Assembly (NCBI GenBank): GCA_015852425.1
Contig: JAAAIG010000650.1
Span: 1-22,544, forward strand
Source: Gryganskiella cystojenkinii
Taxonomy: Eukaryota; Mortierellomycota; Mortierellomycetes; Mortierellales; Mortierellaceae
Length of the DNA stretch: 22,544 nt
Reading direction: 5' to 3'
Part shown: positions 9,018 through 20,006 of the stretch, piece by piece
How the letters are laid out: each line of letters opens with the position of its first letter
Position numbering within the stretch: position 1 is the first letter of the stretch
Position numbers and translations under genes: made by a program
The notes under the pieces: generated by a model
Told to the model about the DNA's origin: nothing
What the model saw: only the letters and a program-made list of their open reading frames with translations
The model's database searches: none

Positions 9018-11347
9018 AGTGATATCCAGGATTGTTTTCCAGGTGTCATCAGGATTCAGGATGATGACCTCTTTAAGACTTTTCTCCGAGATAAAAGTCT
9101 ACACAGGTTAGGTTTTTCCCGTCGGTTCTTTGTTACTGTTACTCAGTTTTGTCATTGCTATGAGAAATTCAGCTATTGTTGTGCGATTCTGATATTGGTT
9201 ACGATATTTTGCTATGTGATTCGTTACTCTCATTGCTACAGCCAAGCTGATAGCGTGTTTGCTTTTAATTTAATCCATGATAGATGCAAGCCACACGGAA
9301 TCGAGCATGCACCGGGGGCCGTTCTCTCAGTGATCCGAGGACCGAACTGGGAAGAGGCTCAAAGGATTCAGCGTATGGCGGATAGGACGACTTTTCCAGC
9401 AGCATTGCCCTATCAAACTTCAGCAACCACGGGCTCAGCGAGACCATTCTCATCCTCGTCATCCTCATCATCGTCGTCATCGTTGTCATCATCATCCACA
9501 CTAACAGCAACGCCATTTGCGGGAATACCATCAACCTCGGAAATGAACAAACACGCCACCGTTGCATCAATCGTAGAGCCCAAAATTGCAACAAACGTCA
9601 ATCCTGCCCACAATATTTCGGAAATGGACAGTGCCAGCATTCCCGAGATCGGCACCTTTGAACTAGGAGAGCATTACCAACGACTCTCTGTGAATTCTGT
9701 CTTGGAGCAGGATGCTTTTCGAGCCCTTCGTCACTTGGCCTTGGAGACCGTGGAAGAGGTCGAGGTGCAGTCGTCTCAGTACCAGTATCAGTCAACACCT
9801 ACACTCACTGGAACTGAGGCCCCTAGTCCTGAAAAAAGTTCTTCCACCACACCAGTCTCACATCCATCACCTGGATCTAGGAGCGCTCCTCAAGAGACCT
9901 CATCAAGATCAGCAAACCTGTGCCGAAATTAGGTCAACGGACGCTTACAAAGGAAGAAATCGCTGTCCTCTGCGGCAAGGACATTCTGGCCAAGAAATAC
10001 AGCTGGATCAAGAGTCCGTGCTCGAAGCTGATGTACATCTTACCACAGGACCCAGACGTCGCGATCCGCGAAATGACCTGGGAAGATTTCGACGTTCATT
10101 TCCTCTGTGACTGCGCCGACATAGGAGCCATCAGCGAGAGGTCTGAGGTTCCAACGACTGCTGCAGCCCGCACAGCCTTCCAAGACAGTTGCCCAATAGT
10201 CGACGACGTTAGCCATTACGGTGATCAGTTCATGACGGTGCTCGAGATGATGAAATACAGCGTGACGATTGACGGAAATGTGAAAGTCAAGAAGATTGAG
10301 AACCCTGATGTTCAAGAATTGATTTCGATCGCGATTGCGTTCTTGGTTCTCAAAGATTTCATGTCCTGTGAACAATTCGCTGTCAAAAGGCTCTTCGACC
10401 TTGGAGACTATCTGACCCATCGCCCCTCTCCTGGCATTGGACCTTGAGCACCTATATGAGAATCTGATCGACGTTGGCAACAGCTTTGGCAACAACTTTG
10501 CGGTTGCGGTCAAGACACCCAAGGGCGATATTCGATATGTCTGTGCGAACCATCGAATGCAACTTTTCCCAGAGTTTGATCCGCAACTAATCTTCAAGTG
10601 TATCCGTCCAGGATTGAGTAGCAACCACTCGTGGGATCCGCAAACAGGAACACTTTTTATTCATCTCCAGTCTAGAGAAGATACCGAGTCATTTTATCAA
10701 CTTGTACCCAAGTTGCGGGCGATCGTAGTTCTGGCGGTCTTTTTGGACTGGGATCTGTACGCCGAGGACAACCTTAAACTTCAGCTGATGATTTCCAACA
10801 TCACTTCCAAAGATTGGATGCGCATGTGTCAAAATCATGGTCCGCAGACGAGAGGTGGGGGAGGATGCACTGATCCCGGGTTTCGGACATCGATACTACC
10901 AGACGTTGTTGTCTGCTATCCTGAACACACGGATCGACGCTTTTTCGCTTGAGAGACTGTCTCCAGGGGATGAAATCGAGGAGATTGATCTCTGGGAATT
11001 TCGATCACTTTCCACAGACACGGACGTTTGCATTGCGAGATTCACAAGGACATTTGAAGAGCATGGTATGGACCTTGGTGTCCTCATGACGGATATCGAT
11101 CAAGCCGTGGCGTCGCTCTAGAGGGACATTAAAGGACTCTGTGGTCCACATAGGGTCACGCTCGAGGTTGAACTGCGAGAAGCCACGGACCGTGATCCAG
11201 TTCTTCAACAACCAAGTGGATCTTACCGGCAAGGGATCGATGAAGGAGAGACTCGGCGAGTCTGTGAACTGGCTACAACATAGGAACAAGATGATATTGA
11301 TGGTTCAGAGTAATGCGGACAGCAAGATTGATTTGTACTGCTTGTAA
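9018..11347 (+). pseudogene. Multi-frameshifted relic of a large uncharacterised multicopy family
   Basis: The exon at 9018-9106 (SDIQDCFPGVIRIQDDD...FLRDKSLH-R) is spliced across 9107-9283 (GTTAGG...ATGATAG) to 9284 (CKPHGIEHAPGAVLSVIRG). A Ser-rich linker (11 Ser near 9452) follows. The reading then changes frame near 9915 (to KPVPKLGQRTLTKEEIAVLC), near 10430 (to LALDLEHLYENLIDVGNSFG), near 10830 (to KIMVRRREVGEDALIPGFGH), meets a TAG at 11119-11121 inside AVASL*RDIKGL, and changes frame again near 11165 (to KPRTVIQFFNNQVDLTGKGS, ending DLYCL). The protein thread is continuous across all these breaks, so this was one gene of more than 650 codons. There is no known domain. From memory it is very close to a multicopy Mortierellaceae family of hypothetical proteins; unverified. 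Its N-terminal module recurs in the intact gene at 13897-14615. Confidence 0.75.
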
Positions 11348-11419
11348 AAAAATATATATGAAAAAGGCAGTGATAGGAAGGCTATAGCGCATTTACCCAC
11401 ACATGGGAACGCAAACACA

Positions 11420-12927
11420 AAATCAGATCAAGCCACACTCTCAGCTGCCGAGGTTACATTGGTCTTTAATTTCTGTCGAGTTTTCGACGAATATCGATCG
11501 ACTCCTGTCACACCGGTCACCCTGTGGCCCTCTGGTGATCCTATGTATCTCCCTTTAATAAAGAATGTTGCCACGGTTACAGCTCTCTCGGGATACTTGC
11601 TGATCGCTCATTGCTTGCTTCTCCAGTGCTGTAGGAACAGAAACGGCAGCTGTTTTGCTGGAGTCGAGAATTAATATATCCTGCCAGGATTTAATGTCTT
11701 CGAGCTCTTAGGCTCCTATGATGGAAGACACTGAGTTTTCTCTCTACTGCTGCATCGACGCTATCTCAATTGGAGGAGGAGGCGTTTAAGAATCATTTCA
11801 AGAGGACGTTGAAGGGTAAATTCCTCTACTATGTTTGCGTTGTTTCATTACCTCATTTCTCATCTTTGCAGCCGGAGTCTTCATTCATTGTCTTCAATGG
11901 ACAACTTCCAGGTCTTTTGAACTTCCTTTCAGGCATTGCTCTTAAGGAAACTCAACGGGTGTTGATGAGCCGTGCAGCCTCTATCGTTTCCAGAATCTCC
12001 TCGGCCGATCCCACCGCCCAAGACGCGACCGCGGTTTGAATGTTATGGACATCTTGGTTTTGATCCTGAACATCTGATAATGTTGCTTTTATTTGTTCCA
12101 GGTTCCAGGCCCTGCCGTAAATCTCTATCAGAGACTCGATCGATACCTTACCTTACCATCCAACCGTCCATTCGTTCCAGATATCCCTGAACGATTCGAG
12201 GTCACGCATGGAGAAGGGGAATTGAGTTGGAATAAGTTTTTGCAGCTTCTTGGGGAGTGGTTCTTGTTTATCCACAGGTTCATGGTAGCGTGCCTGCTCA
12301 TAGGCAGATGTCCTTTTATGCTGATACTCCGACAAACGGATATAGTTATGAAGCGTTCCCAGAACCATCGGTCCTCAAAGATGCTCCAAAGCTCGAATGG
12401 CTTGCTCATTCGAGTAGCTTGCTGCAGCCACGAATCGGATATACTCTCTCACGATGCTGGTTCGGATGATATACTGAACTCGATCGCTGTCGTTCCTCCA
12501 GCGGTTAGTGTACTTTACGTTGAGATCCTGAAAGGTTGGCCCACCTTGAGTTCCAAGGAGCCATTCCTGAAGAACACAGGGAACGGCCCTGACATCTTCG
12601 TTCACACTATAAGTGATTGAGGACAAATCGTCAGGAAGGGGGAACTATTGCTGTCGTTCTTGTCGATCACGGTTGGTCTGTTCACCACGACGATTTGATC
12701 ACCTTAAACTCTACTGCCTTGAACATAGCAAATGCAGAGGAGAAGATAACAATATCGGCAACGTCGAAGGGGAAGTCGATTCAAGACCAACGCTGCCTTG
12801 ACTTTTGCTTCCTCTGTTGTTATTTCGCCGTCGTCATAATTACTAACCACAACAACCTTTATTTCCTTGTTGTTCTCGTCATCAAGTCACTCTTCTGGTT
12901 GTTGTTGCTCTTGCCGATGGTTTGGTA
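11420..12927 (+). pseudogene. Relic of a type I membrane protein gene, uncharacterised family
   Basis: Ordered protein segments in changing frames: VFDEYRSTPVTPVTLWPSGD (from about 11477); AVGTETAAVLLESRINISCQ (about 11630) then a TAG before APMMEDTEFSL; EEEAFKNHFKRTLKGKFLYY...PESSFIVFNGQLPGLLNFLS (11773-12033); a 68-nt intron 12034-12101 (GTTTGA...GTTCCAG) that still splices in frame to VPGPAVNLYQRLDRYLTLPS; a shift to SVPAHRQMSFYADTPTNGYS (about 12290); a shift to DDILNSIAVVPPAV and WPTLSSKEPFLKN; then TGA near 12618 and a shift to GGTIAVVLVDHGWSVHHDD. The end encodes a hydrophobic membrane segment (LYFLVVLVIKSLFWLLLLLP), stop at 12926-12928. The arrangement suggests a secreted or surface ectodomain plus one C-terminal helix. 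Several frameshifts and stops make it non-functional. The family is uncharacterised to my knowledge. Confidence 0.65.
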
Positions 12928-12928
12928 A

Positions 12929-13896
12929 CCGTATCCGTCTTTCTTACTCGTGGTGGAGGCGATAACGTTGGCTCGTGAGTTGAGAACACACGTGAGGGTG
13001 GGGTTGACGCGGACGTGGGTCTGTGTGGTGATGAGGAGGACCGCGATACGGACGGTGCGGAATGAGGCCACATTGTCGGGACTCTGATACATCGACTGTA
13101 CTGTCGGATGGTGTGGTAGCCGTCTTTTCCTCTGTAGTCTAAAAGTCTTTGAAATGCGCCAGACTGGAGCCGCCTTCAGTCACTTCTTAACAACCGTCAT
13201 CTTGACTCGGTTGGTTTTGATCACTTTCATTCTGATATTTCACCAGGTGATGCAATTTGACACTGGAGCCATGAAAATCTTCGACTTGGACCTCCCAGGG
13301 TCAAGAGCTAAGTTGTGTTTCTCCTGGAGGTATTCGAAGACACGCAAGAATCTCCTCTTGACTAGTAATTTTCATCAACAACGGGACACACTTTGCCGAG
13401 TACCCGAATAGTTTGTCAGGTGTCGGTTCCTCCTAGCTCCAGCCCTCTCCGTACAATAGTCCTGACAAGAGAGAAAAGGTCGTCGACCTTGGTTTCCGGA
13501 TACAATTGCCTTGTTTCCGAAAAGGGTAGGGAGCAGCGTTCTTTTTTCGAATGAATGGAACAGAAGTTAGTGCTCTAAGCCACACGATGTGGCGAGTTGT
13601 ACTTTGCGCCACAGCGCATTTCCCCTGCAGCTCGTCTCTGTTTTGCCTGCCAATTTTTGTGGCGTCTTTGCTGAAGGGTCAAAATGTATTGTTGCTATGA
13701 ACACCTCCCCTTGAAATTTTCTTTTGTGCGACATTGGTTGAAATCGGCTGACAATTTCAGGCAAAGCAAGTACTGTACAGCCAATTTGAGTTGAACTCCC
13801 AACTTTCTTTCTTCTTGTCACTTCCTATACACTACTTTCTCTTTCCATAAAATCGCTATTTTCATTCCAATCCTCGGCAGCCACCTTTGATAAGCT
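12929..13896. other. Region without a supported gene; promoter of the 13897 gene at its right end
   Basis: This follows the membrane-segment end of the preceding relic. An 85-codon plus-strand frame at 13154-13411 (HQVMQFDTGAMKIFDLDL...) has a hydrophobic start but no recognisable homology or splice support. The last 100 bases are pyrimidine-rich (CTTTCTTTCTTCTTGTC, CTTTCTCTTTCC), as expected upstream of a fungal start codon. Confidence 0.4.
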
Positions 13897-14615
13897 ATGC
13901 AGAAGACTCAATCGTTTCGCTTACTCAGGGAGGATGACATCGAGGAAATCCCATGCTGCCATGTTGATGGGCACTATATCATCTACTGGGAGGACATCGA
14001 ACTAGTCTTCCCCCATTTTAAACATATCAAGAATGGCAAGGTCACTGTCACTCCGATGAGGGATTCAAATGAAACAAGGTAAATAAATGATGCATAGGTG
14101 GATCATATCTCTTTGCTGGCGAATACTATCCTAAGCAGTTCAATTTTGCCTTTAGAATAGTACCTCATCGTATCAAGCATTGCCCAGGTGTAATCCTGGA
14201 TGTCGTCTTGTCCACCATTGCCAAGCCTGTTCCTACTGACGGTTCAAGGGCGCCTTCAAGTCTAGTTCCCCTCAATGGTCGAGTCCACACTCCAATGCTT
14301 GCTACAACAACGCCTCCGCATGTCATACGTTCCACCCACTGCATGATTCACTCCTTCAACAATCAGACGACTTTTACGATTAATAATTGGAATGGTCAAG
14401 TGCGTTGCATGTGGAGCAGTGGTGGTTATTCCACCATTCTAATGGATTCCGGTATCCCTGTACCTTGGGTCGCTGGCATGGTTTGTACCATCATACCTGC
14501 TGGCTCTCGTGGCCTCTTCTTCCGCTCCACGCCTCTCATTCAGCCCTCCTGGGACAACTGGCCAGTAAAGCAGGAGATCACCTTTGAGAATTCTGAGGAA
14601 CCTCTATCCTCTTGA
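13897..14615 (+). CDS. Two-exon hypothetical protein with the N-terminal module shared with the 9018-11347 relic (213 aa)
   Basis: Exon 1 is 13897-14078, the intron 14079-14155 (GTAAAT...TGCCTTTAG, 77 nt), exon 2 14156-14615 (TGA). Splicing completes an Arg codon (AG|A) and gives ...MRDSNETR-IVPHRIKHCPGVILDVVLS. The first 80 residues are a compact module: acidic RLLREDDIEEIPC, then VDGHYIIYWEDIELVFPHF, then a short basic stretch, then PHRIKHCPGVILDVV. The same pattern, with an intron at the same residue and phase, occurs at 9018-9340 (SDIQDCFP...FLRDKSLHR-CKPHGIEHAPGAVLSVI). The remaining 130 residues are Ser/Pro/Thr-rich and then a globular-looking end (FNNQTTFTINNWNGQ, GGYSTILMDSGIPVPWVAG) that I do not recognise. 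There is no signal peptide or membrane segment, so it is likely intracellular. It may be a short, rearranged or truncated member of the larger family. Function unknown. Confidence 0.65.
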
Positions 14616-15424
14616 AGCCGCCTCTGGGGTGAGACGGTGAATCGATTTTTACTTGCCGAAAAGACAACGCCTTCAAATCCAGGGTTCATAGCCTTGATTC
14701 GATCAACCCTGGACGTTGGTTGTTCCATCAATGTTGATGAATAGTCGCGTTTGTAATGTTTTTGGTGCTTGAGGGGATAGTGATTGCTGCAATGTACGCG
14801 ATGGGGTAGCACCAGAGAGAAGGAAAGGAGTAGATACTAGATGTGAGAAAGAGAAACGATGGATGCAAATAAAAATGAAGCAAAGGACGACATTCGAAGG
14901 AGATTAAAGATGTGATCGATGGCGTGGTGTTGTGTAGTAGCGCGAAAGGTAATACATTAAATTTTCTGCCACTAACGCAAAATAGGCTTGCACGCGAGAA
15001 GGTAATTTGCCAGTGCGTAGGAATGACTGCTACTCAAGTCGGATTGTTATGGTTGTTGATTGAAACACAATGGAAAGTAGCAAAAAGAAAACGAAGGACA
15101 ATCATGCACAAGAAGGGGACGCGTAAAAATTTACGAGCTGTCGAAGTCTTTCGAGCGACAGAGAAAGAAATTGAAGTCTTGCTCTCCATTTTCGTCACCT
15201 ACGCTCCTTTTTCCTTCTCGTTTCCCCAGGGGATAGCCTCACAACAGGATGTCGGCATTGAAACAGACATGACCGCCTCCTCATGTCCAAGGCGACTCAG
15301 ATCCAAGGAACCACTCCACCTCCTTTCGATGCAATTAAATGTTAGAACAGATCTTTGTTTCTGAACAGAGGGCATCTAAATATTGTTGACGTTGTCTGTG
15401 TTATGACCTGATGGAGTCGGAGTG
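14616..15424. other. Region between convergent genes; no supported gene
   Basis: It lies between the plus-strand gene ending at 14615 and the minus-strand F-box gene ending at 15425. A 150-codon plus-strand frame at 14912-15364 has no recognisable features and no splice or promoter support, so I do not call it. The 3' UTRs of both neighbours lie here. Confidence 0.4.
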
Positions 15425-17563
15425 TTAATCGCTCTCTTCTTCATTCTCTTCCCCCCCTTGCTCGATCATGCCTTCCTCTTCTTCAGCCCTGATGCATATC
15501 AGGTCCAGATTCTTGACATGTCCTTTCAAAATGGTCTCCACCTCATCATCTTCCTCAAGGTACGCAAACCCGTCTAGTGTTTCAAGATGAGTCCAATGTC
15601 TGACTACCCATCGCGCCTCATTAACATCCCACAATGTCCTTGACGATCCATTGAACATGAACATGTGCGAAAATGAGCTCATTTCGCTCCCAACAACGGT
15701 TTTCAATCGTCCTAGGTTGCGCAACTGATCGAGGCCGTACTCCAGATTTAACCGAAGAGTGCGTGCCATGGGTTGCAAAAGAGTAACGATAACATAAGTT
15801 CTACACGGTTTCATGTTCAGATCTAAGACCTCGAGATGAGTCAGACCTGCCAGTCGATCGAGTATCAAGCAGTGCGTTTCCAAGTCCGGGTCCTCGCGGA
15901 GCGAAAACGCAAGGCGAAGGTCCTTGAGTCGTGTACATACCCACGGTCGATCATCCCATAGCAAGTCCGTATCAGTCATGTATTCAGCGTCAAGCTTCTC
16001 AAGGTTGGTCATGGAACACATGATTGATTGGACGGTATCGCCTCTGACCAAGTAACAACTCCTGAGGGAGATCTCTGTAAGCCTAGTCAAGCATGCTGGG
16101 ACGGCTGCTGCCATAGCAGAGTAGGTTATGCGTCCAAAAGACGAGTGTTTCAAGCTGAGAATTCAGAGCAAAGGCAGAGACTGAAGTACAACGACAAAGT
16201 CCTCATCGTCGAACTGCTCGAAATGGACGGCGAGAGAGATTATTCGCTGACAACAAACGCCGGTCCGTGCCAAGGCTGCCAGAACAACCATAGGATTTGA
16301 TTCCGGTGCATCAATGTCAGTGACTTGAGACTTCCAAGACAATTGGACGAGATCAGGGCTTCTTTTGATCAGGAAGATCTGAATCGCGGCGATGATTGAG
16401 CTGTACCTAGGGGATGACATTTTGAGAATTTGAAGGTTGGTTTTCCCTTGGATATTTTCCAACCTGGCCATAATATCCTCTGTCGGTTGGCCGGAGGGAG
16501 TGAACCAGGGTCCAGAGAGGTCGAGAAGCCGTAAGCAAGACCATAATGGGTAACAAATCATCCATTTTTCAGGCGATATGATCTCCAGTTCCTCGACTTT
16601 GAGACTCGTCAAAGCATTACAGTCAGTGACAGTATCTAGGAGTTCCTTAGTACAGAGAGTCTGTAGACACAGGTTCTTGAGCGTTGACTGGTGGAGTTTA
16701 ACCATGACTGCCACTGGCAACTCGTCCTCGTCGTAGACAGGGTTAAGATCGCCGTTGAGAGTGAATCGCAAATCAGATAGGTGTGGGAGGATAAAAGGCC
16801 CTTCACGGAAACGACTACTGGAAAAAACGATATCCTCCAGGGATTGGATGGATACGGCAAGGGTATTGATATGGTTCGCATGGTTGCAAATGGTTGTGGT
16901 ATCGAGATTCAAGAAGCGATGATAAGGATGATTCTGCTGGTTTGTTTCCACCACCGACCAGACTCGAGGCAGAAATGTGCGATACCATTCCTTGCTGACC
17001 CGGAGACAAATCGCAAGGCTAGGTCGTTCAAGGTTCCCGCCAATGAGAAAAAGGAGCTCGGGGATCCTCAGAGGGCTTATCTCGTAACCGGGAACGACGC
17101 GAGGTGCATAACTTCTGCGGGCCTGGTTCATACCAACGATAAAATTGTCCTCTGGAATGACTGCACTAGGACCTGCCGCATCTGTTGTAGGGTTACTTGA
17201 TATTGCTTTCATTTGGGGTGCAGGAAGCGATGACAGTCTAGAAGCACACGGCTGTCCGCTGAGAGAAGAAGGACGGCGACTGACTCGAGAATACACGGTT
17301 CGCTCAGGACTTTTAAGAAACGCGGCCAATCTACGACCAAGAGATCGTCGGATAAAGGTGCGGTCATGATGGTAATTCAAAGTGATGATGACAACGGAGC
17401 TGGAGGACGGGGATGTCATGCGGAAAGTGTTCGAGAATATGACAGGAGGAGCCACTGATGAGCGTCCCCGGGCAGTGGATTGAGGATTGGACTGAACTCT
17501 TAGGGCCGAGGGGTTTGAGGTAGGATGAAACATCTGTTTGACAGAGCCGAAAAAAATAGGCAT
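15425..17563 (-). CDS. F-box / leucine-rich-repeat protein, interrupted by one in-frame TGA
   Basis: One continuous minus-strand frame runs from 17563 to TAA at 15427-15425 (712 codons), broken only by a TGA at 16165-16163 between ...VVLQSLPLL and ILSLKHSSFGRITYSAM. The F-box is at residues 163-205: ISPLRIPELLFLIGGN, then CLRVSKEWYRTFLPRVWSVV. Leucine-rich repeats follow (LTSLKVEELEI, LRLLDLSGPW, LTEISLRSCYL, LEVLDLNMKP), and then an acidic tail (EEEEGMIEQGGEENEEESD). In the known family the F-box binds Skp1 in an SCF ubiquitin ligase and the LRRs recruit substrate; the substrate is unknown. The start is uncertain: in-frame Met codons lie at 17563, 17533, 17419 and 17212, and the region before residue 118 is Ser/Arg-rich. 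If TGA is a real stop, the product is 466 residues and lacks its last LRRs. A decayed paralogue lies just upstream in the same orientation (18612-20006). Confidence 0.8.
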
Positions 17564-18611
17564 TCATCAAGAGGGAGAAAAAATGGTGAGCTATTATGCA
17601 GTTTTCTCTTAAAAGCAAAAACAAAATATGGGTGGCCAGAGTATGTTCTGTTACCTTTACAGATCGTCTGGTAACCTCGTACTTGAGAGGACCAGGGAAA
17701 GAAAATTGGATGTCGCTCGTCACTCCTTGTGTCTAGATACAAATATATAGAAACGTAAGACTGAGGAGGTCTGAACTGGACAGATGATAGTCTTGGTGGA
17801 TGGATGGATGCGGACTTGAGTAAGAAGAGGAAATTTGAAACGACGAAAAATGGGAGAGAGGGTAAAGAGGTTTAGAGGTATAAATGCCAGGAAAAAAAGT
17901 GGTGTGGTCCCTTTCTTTTGTTCCGAAAAGGTGAGGGTCAAAGGCTCTCAATTCGCATGGATCGATTCACGTCTGAAATGATCTTTTGGCGAAACAAAGG
18001 GGATAAAAAATACAGGTCTTGCTTCAGATAGAAGGGAAAGGCTAAGCCGAAAAACGAAATAGTAAGGCAGATTATTTTAATTTTCACCAGGGAGACAAAG
18101 AAATGGGAGACCGAGGAGGGAAAAAAGATGAAGCGAATCCGAATCCGACGCATGGAGAAGTCTAGAACATTATGAAAGTGGGGCTGATTTACTGATGATG
18201 ACGAAATATCACGCTGTCCACGATGGAGGAAATCAAGTAGTAAGTTTGGGCCACGATATAATCAAGTTTAAGCCAGGTGTTTCGTGTCAAAACTGTACTG
18301 TGATAAGCGAAGAATATCGCAGTGAGGAATGTACGCCATAGTATTTTGGATGTCAAGGTCAAACATTCGAGACACAACACTCTGTGCCAACGCTCATGAT
18401 TCTTGTCTCCCGAGAAGCCACTCAACTTCACGAGCTGTTCCTCAAGTACAGTACAGAGCAAACTCCAAGATTGTCCTAGGTAATCCGAGCATGCAACTAC
18501 CTCATTTTAAGATTCGCATTTGGGCGGTAATGCTGCTACTCCTAGTATATATTTATAACTAATGTCAGTGTGCGCCATCTTCCTCTCAATTTTCCCATAC
18601 TCCTGGTCATC
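17564..18611. other. Spacer between the F-box gene and its decayed paralogue; no supported gene
   Basis: On the minus strand this is pyrimidine-rich near 17720-18150, giving Phe/Ser/Leu-rich false frames, and is probably the F-box gene's promoter and leader. A 90-codon minus frame at 18189-18461 has no recognisable features. The spacer would also contain the 3' end region of the ancestral upstream copy. Confidence 0.45.
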
Positions 18612-20006
18612 CTACACGACCTCCTCCTCCTCGTCGTCAACAGTCGTGATGCATTTGAGGCCCAGATTCTTGACATGATCTCGCAAGATTTCATTCATTT
18701 CATCATGGGCCTTCGAAGTATCCGAACCCCTCTAGGGTCTCCAGCCCAGGCCAATGTTCGACAACCCATCGCGCCTCACCCACGCCCCACAATGTGCTCA
18801 AAGAACAGCAAAACCTTTCCGAAGACGGATCCAACTCCTCTCCACAGCTGGTTTTAGTCAGCTCAAAGTGTGCAATCGATCCAAATTATGCTCGAAATTC
18901 AACTTTAGGGTACGTGTTTCGTGGATCAACATAGTAAGGACGACAAAAGACCTGCACGGTTTGATATTTAGATGCAGGTTCTCGAGATGCTTTGTCATGA
19001 GAGCCGGCTCAGGACCATGCGATACATTTCCTAGCCTGCTCCCAAACGGAGCACAGAAGTGAGGCGAAGTACCTTGAGTTGTGTGAAAACCCAAGGTCGA
19101 CTATGCGGTGGCCATCTTCTCGAGATTGGCCACGGCACACATGATAGCCTGGACGGTGTCCCCCTTCGCAAAATAACAACTTAGAAGCGAGATATCTATG
19201 AGTCTCATCAAGAAAATAGGGTCCTCTGTTTACATCGCGGTAAAGGTGGCGGGAGAACTAGTACCTCAAGCGTAAAACCATAAGGCACGGCATGCACCCA
19301 CGGATGTTAATCAAGTCATCGTGAGTGAACTGCTCAAAATTGATGGCCAAGGTAGTCAAAATAGCGTCTGGTCTGCGCCAAGGCTGTCATATTTTCCATA
19401 GTATTGGACGCTTGTGGATCAAGCTTTGCAACCCGTGATTTCCAAGTCAATTGAACAAAGTCTGGACTATTTGCATCAAGGCGACGATTGGCACGAATAG
19501 AAAGTACGACAGCTTGAGAACTTGTAGACTGGTTCTCTCTCGGAGCACTTGCAACTTGTCTATCGCATTCATTATCCGATAATTTTCTTCCAGAGACCAG
19601 CCCCGAGAGATCGAGACACCGTAACTGCGTCCAAAGTGTGGTGCAATCCATCCATTGATAGAGCAGTTGAGGGAACTTGAGGTAACAGGACAAGGGGATC
19701 TTCCTGAGATCCATAAGCAAAAAGAATGTTCTCTGTCGATTCCAGGGATATAACCAGGGTGTGAACATTGGCCAAGTTTGAAGACAGCGTCGCGCGATCC
19801 AGATCCATCAAGCGAGAGTAAGTGTGTCCACGTTGGTTCATCTCGAGCACAGACCAGGCTCGAGGTAGAAACGTCTGGTACCACAACTCGTTGATTCGGA
19901 GATAAATTGTTAGGGTATGCCGGTCGAGTTAAACGCCGATAAAAAGAAGCTTTGGGCCAGGGAAGGATGACGTCTTAGGTCGTTTGCTGTCGTTGTCCTC
20001 GATCAT
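18612..20006 (-). pseudogene. Decayed tandem paralogue of the F-box/LRR gene
   Basis: The ATG at 20006 begins MIEDNDSKRPKTSSF, and the F-box remnant follows: LLFIGV, a TAA at 19931-19929, then NELWYQTFLPRAWSVLEMNQ. Compare YRTFLPRVWSVVETNQ in the intact-looking copy. LRR pieces recur in shifted frames: LMDLDRATL and VHTLVISLESTE near 19790, a CLDLSGLVSGR piece near 19610, PDFVQLTWKSRVAKLDPQAS near 19440, LHLNIKPCRSFVVLTML (about 18960; compare LDLNMKPCRTYVIVTLL), EARWVVEHWPGLETLEGFGY (about 18750; compare EARWVVRHWTHLETLDGFAY), and LRDHVKNLGLKCITTVDDEE with stop TAG at 18614-18612 (compare LKGHVKNLDLICIRAEEEE). Collinearity over the full length shows a tandem gene duplication. It is also shorter than the other copy, so internal deletion is likely. 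The multiple frameshifts and early stop make it non-functional. Confidence 0.82.

Noticed and set aside
9265..9594. 109-codon minus-strand frame rich in Met/Thr/Arg
   Set aside because: Antisense shadow of the Ser-repeat linker in the 9018-11347 relic.
11809..11870. Possible intron (GGTAAATTCC...CTTTGCAG) in the second relic
   Set aside because: The frame is open straight through and the translation (GKFLYYVCVVSLPHFSSLQP) reads as ordinary coding sequence, so no intron is needed.
9018..12927. Idea that the frameshifts are only sequencing errors
   Set aside because: Nearby genes of comparable length keep clean frames and splice sites, and the relics also carry substitutions to stop codons. 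Read remapping would settle it.
14912..15364. 150-codon plus-strand frame considered as a gene
   Set aside because: No domain, signal peptide, splice or promoter evidence; the basic composition looks incidental. Transcript data could revive it.
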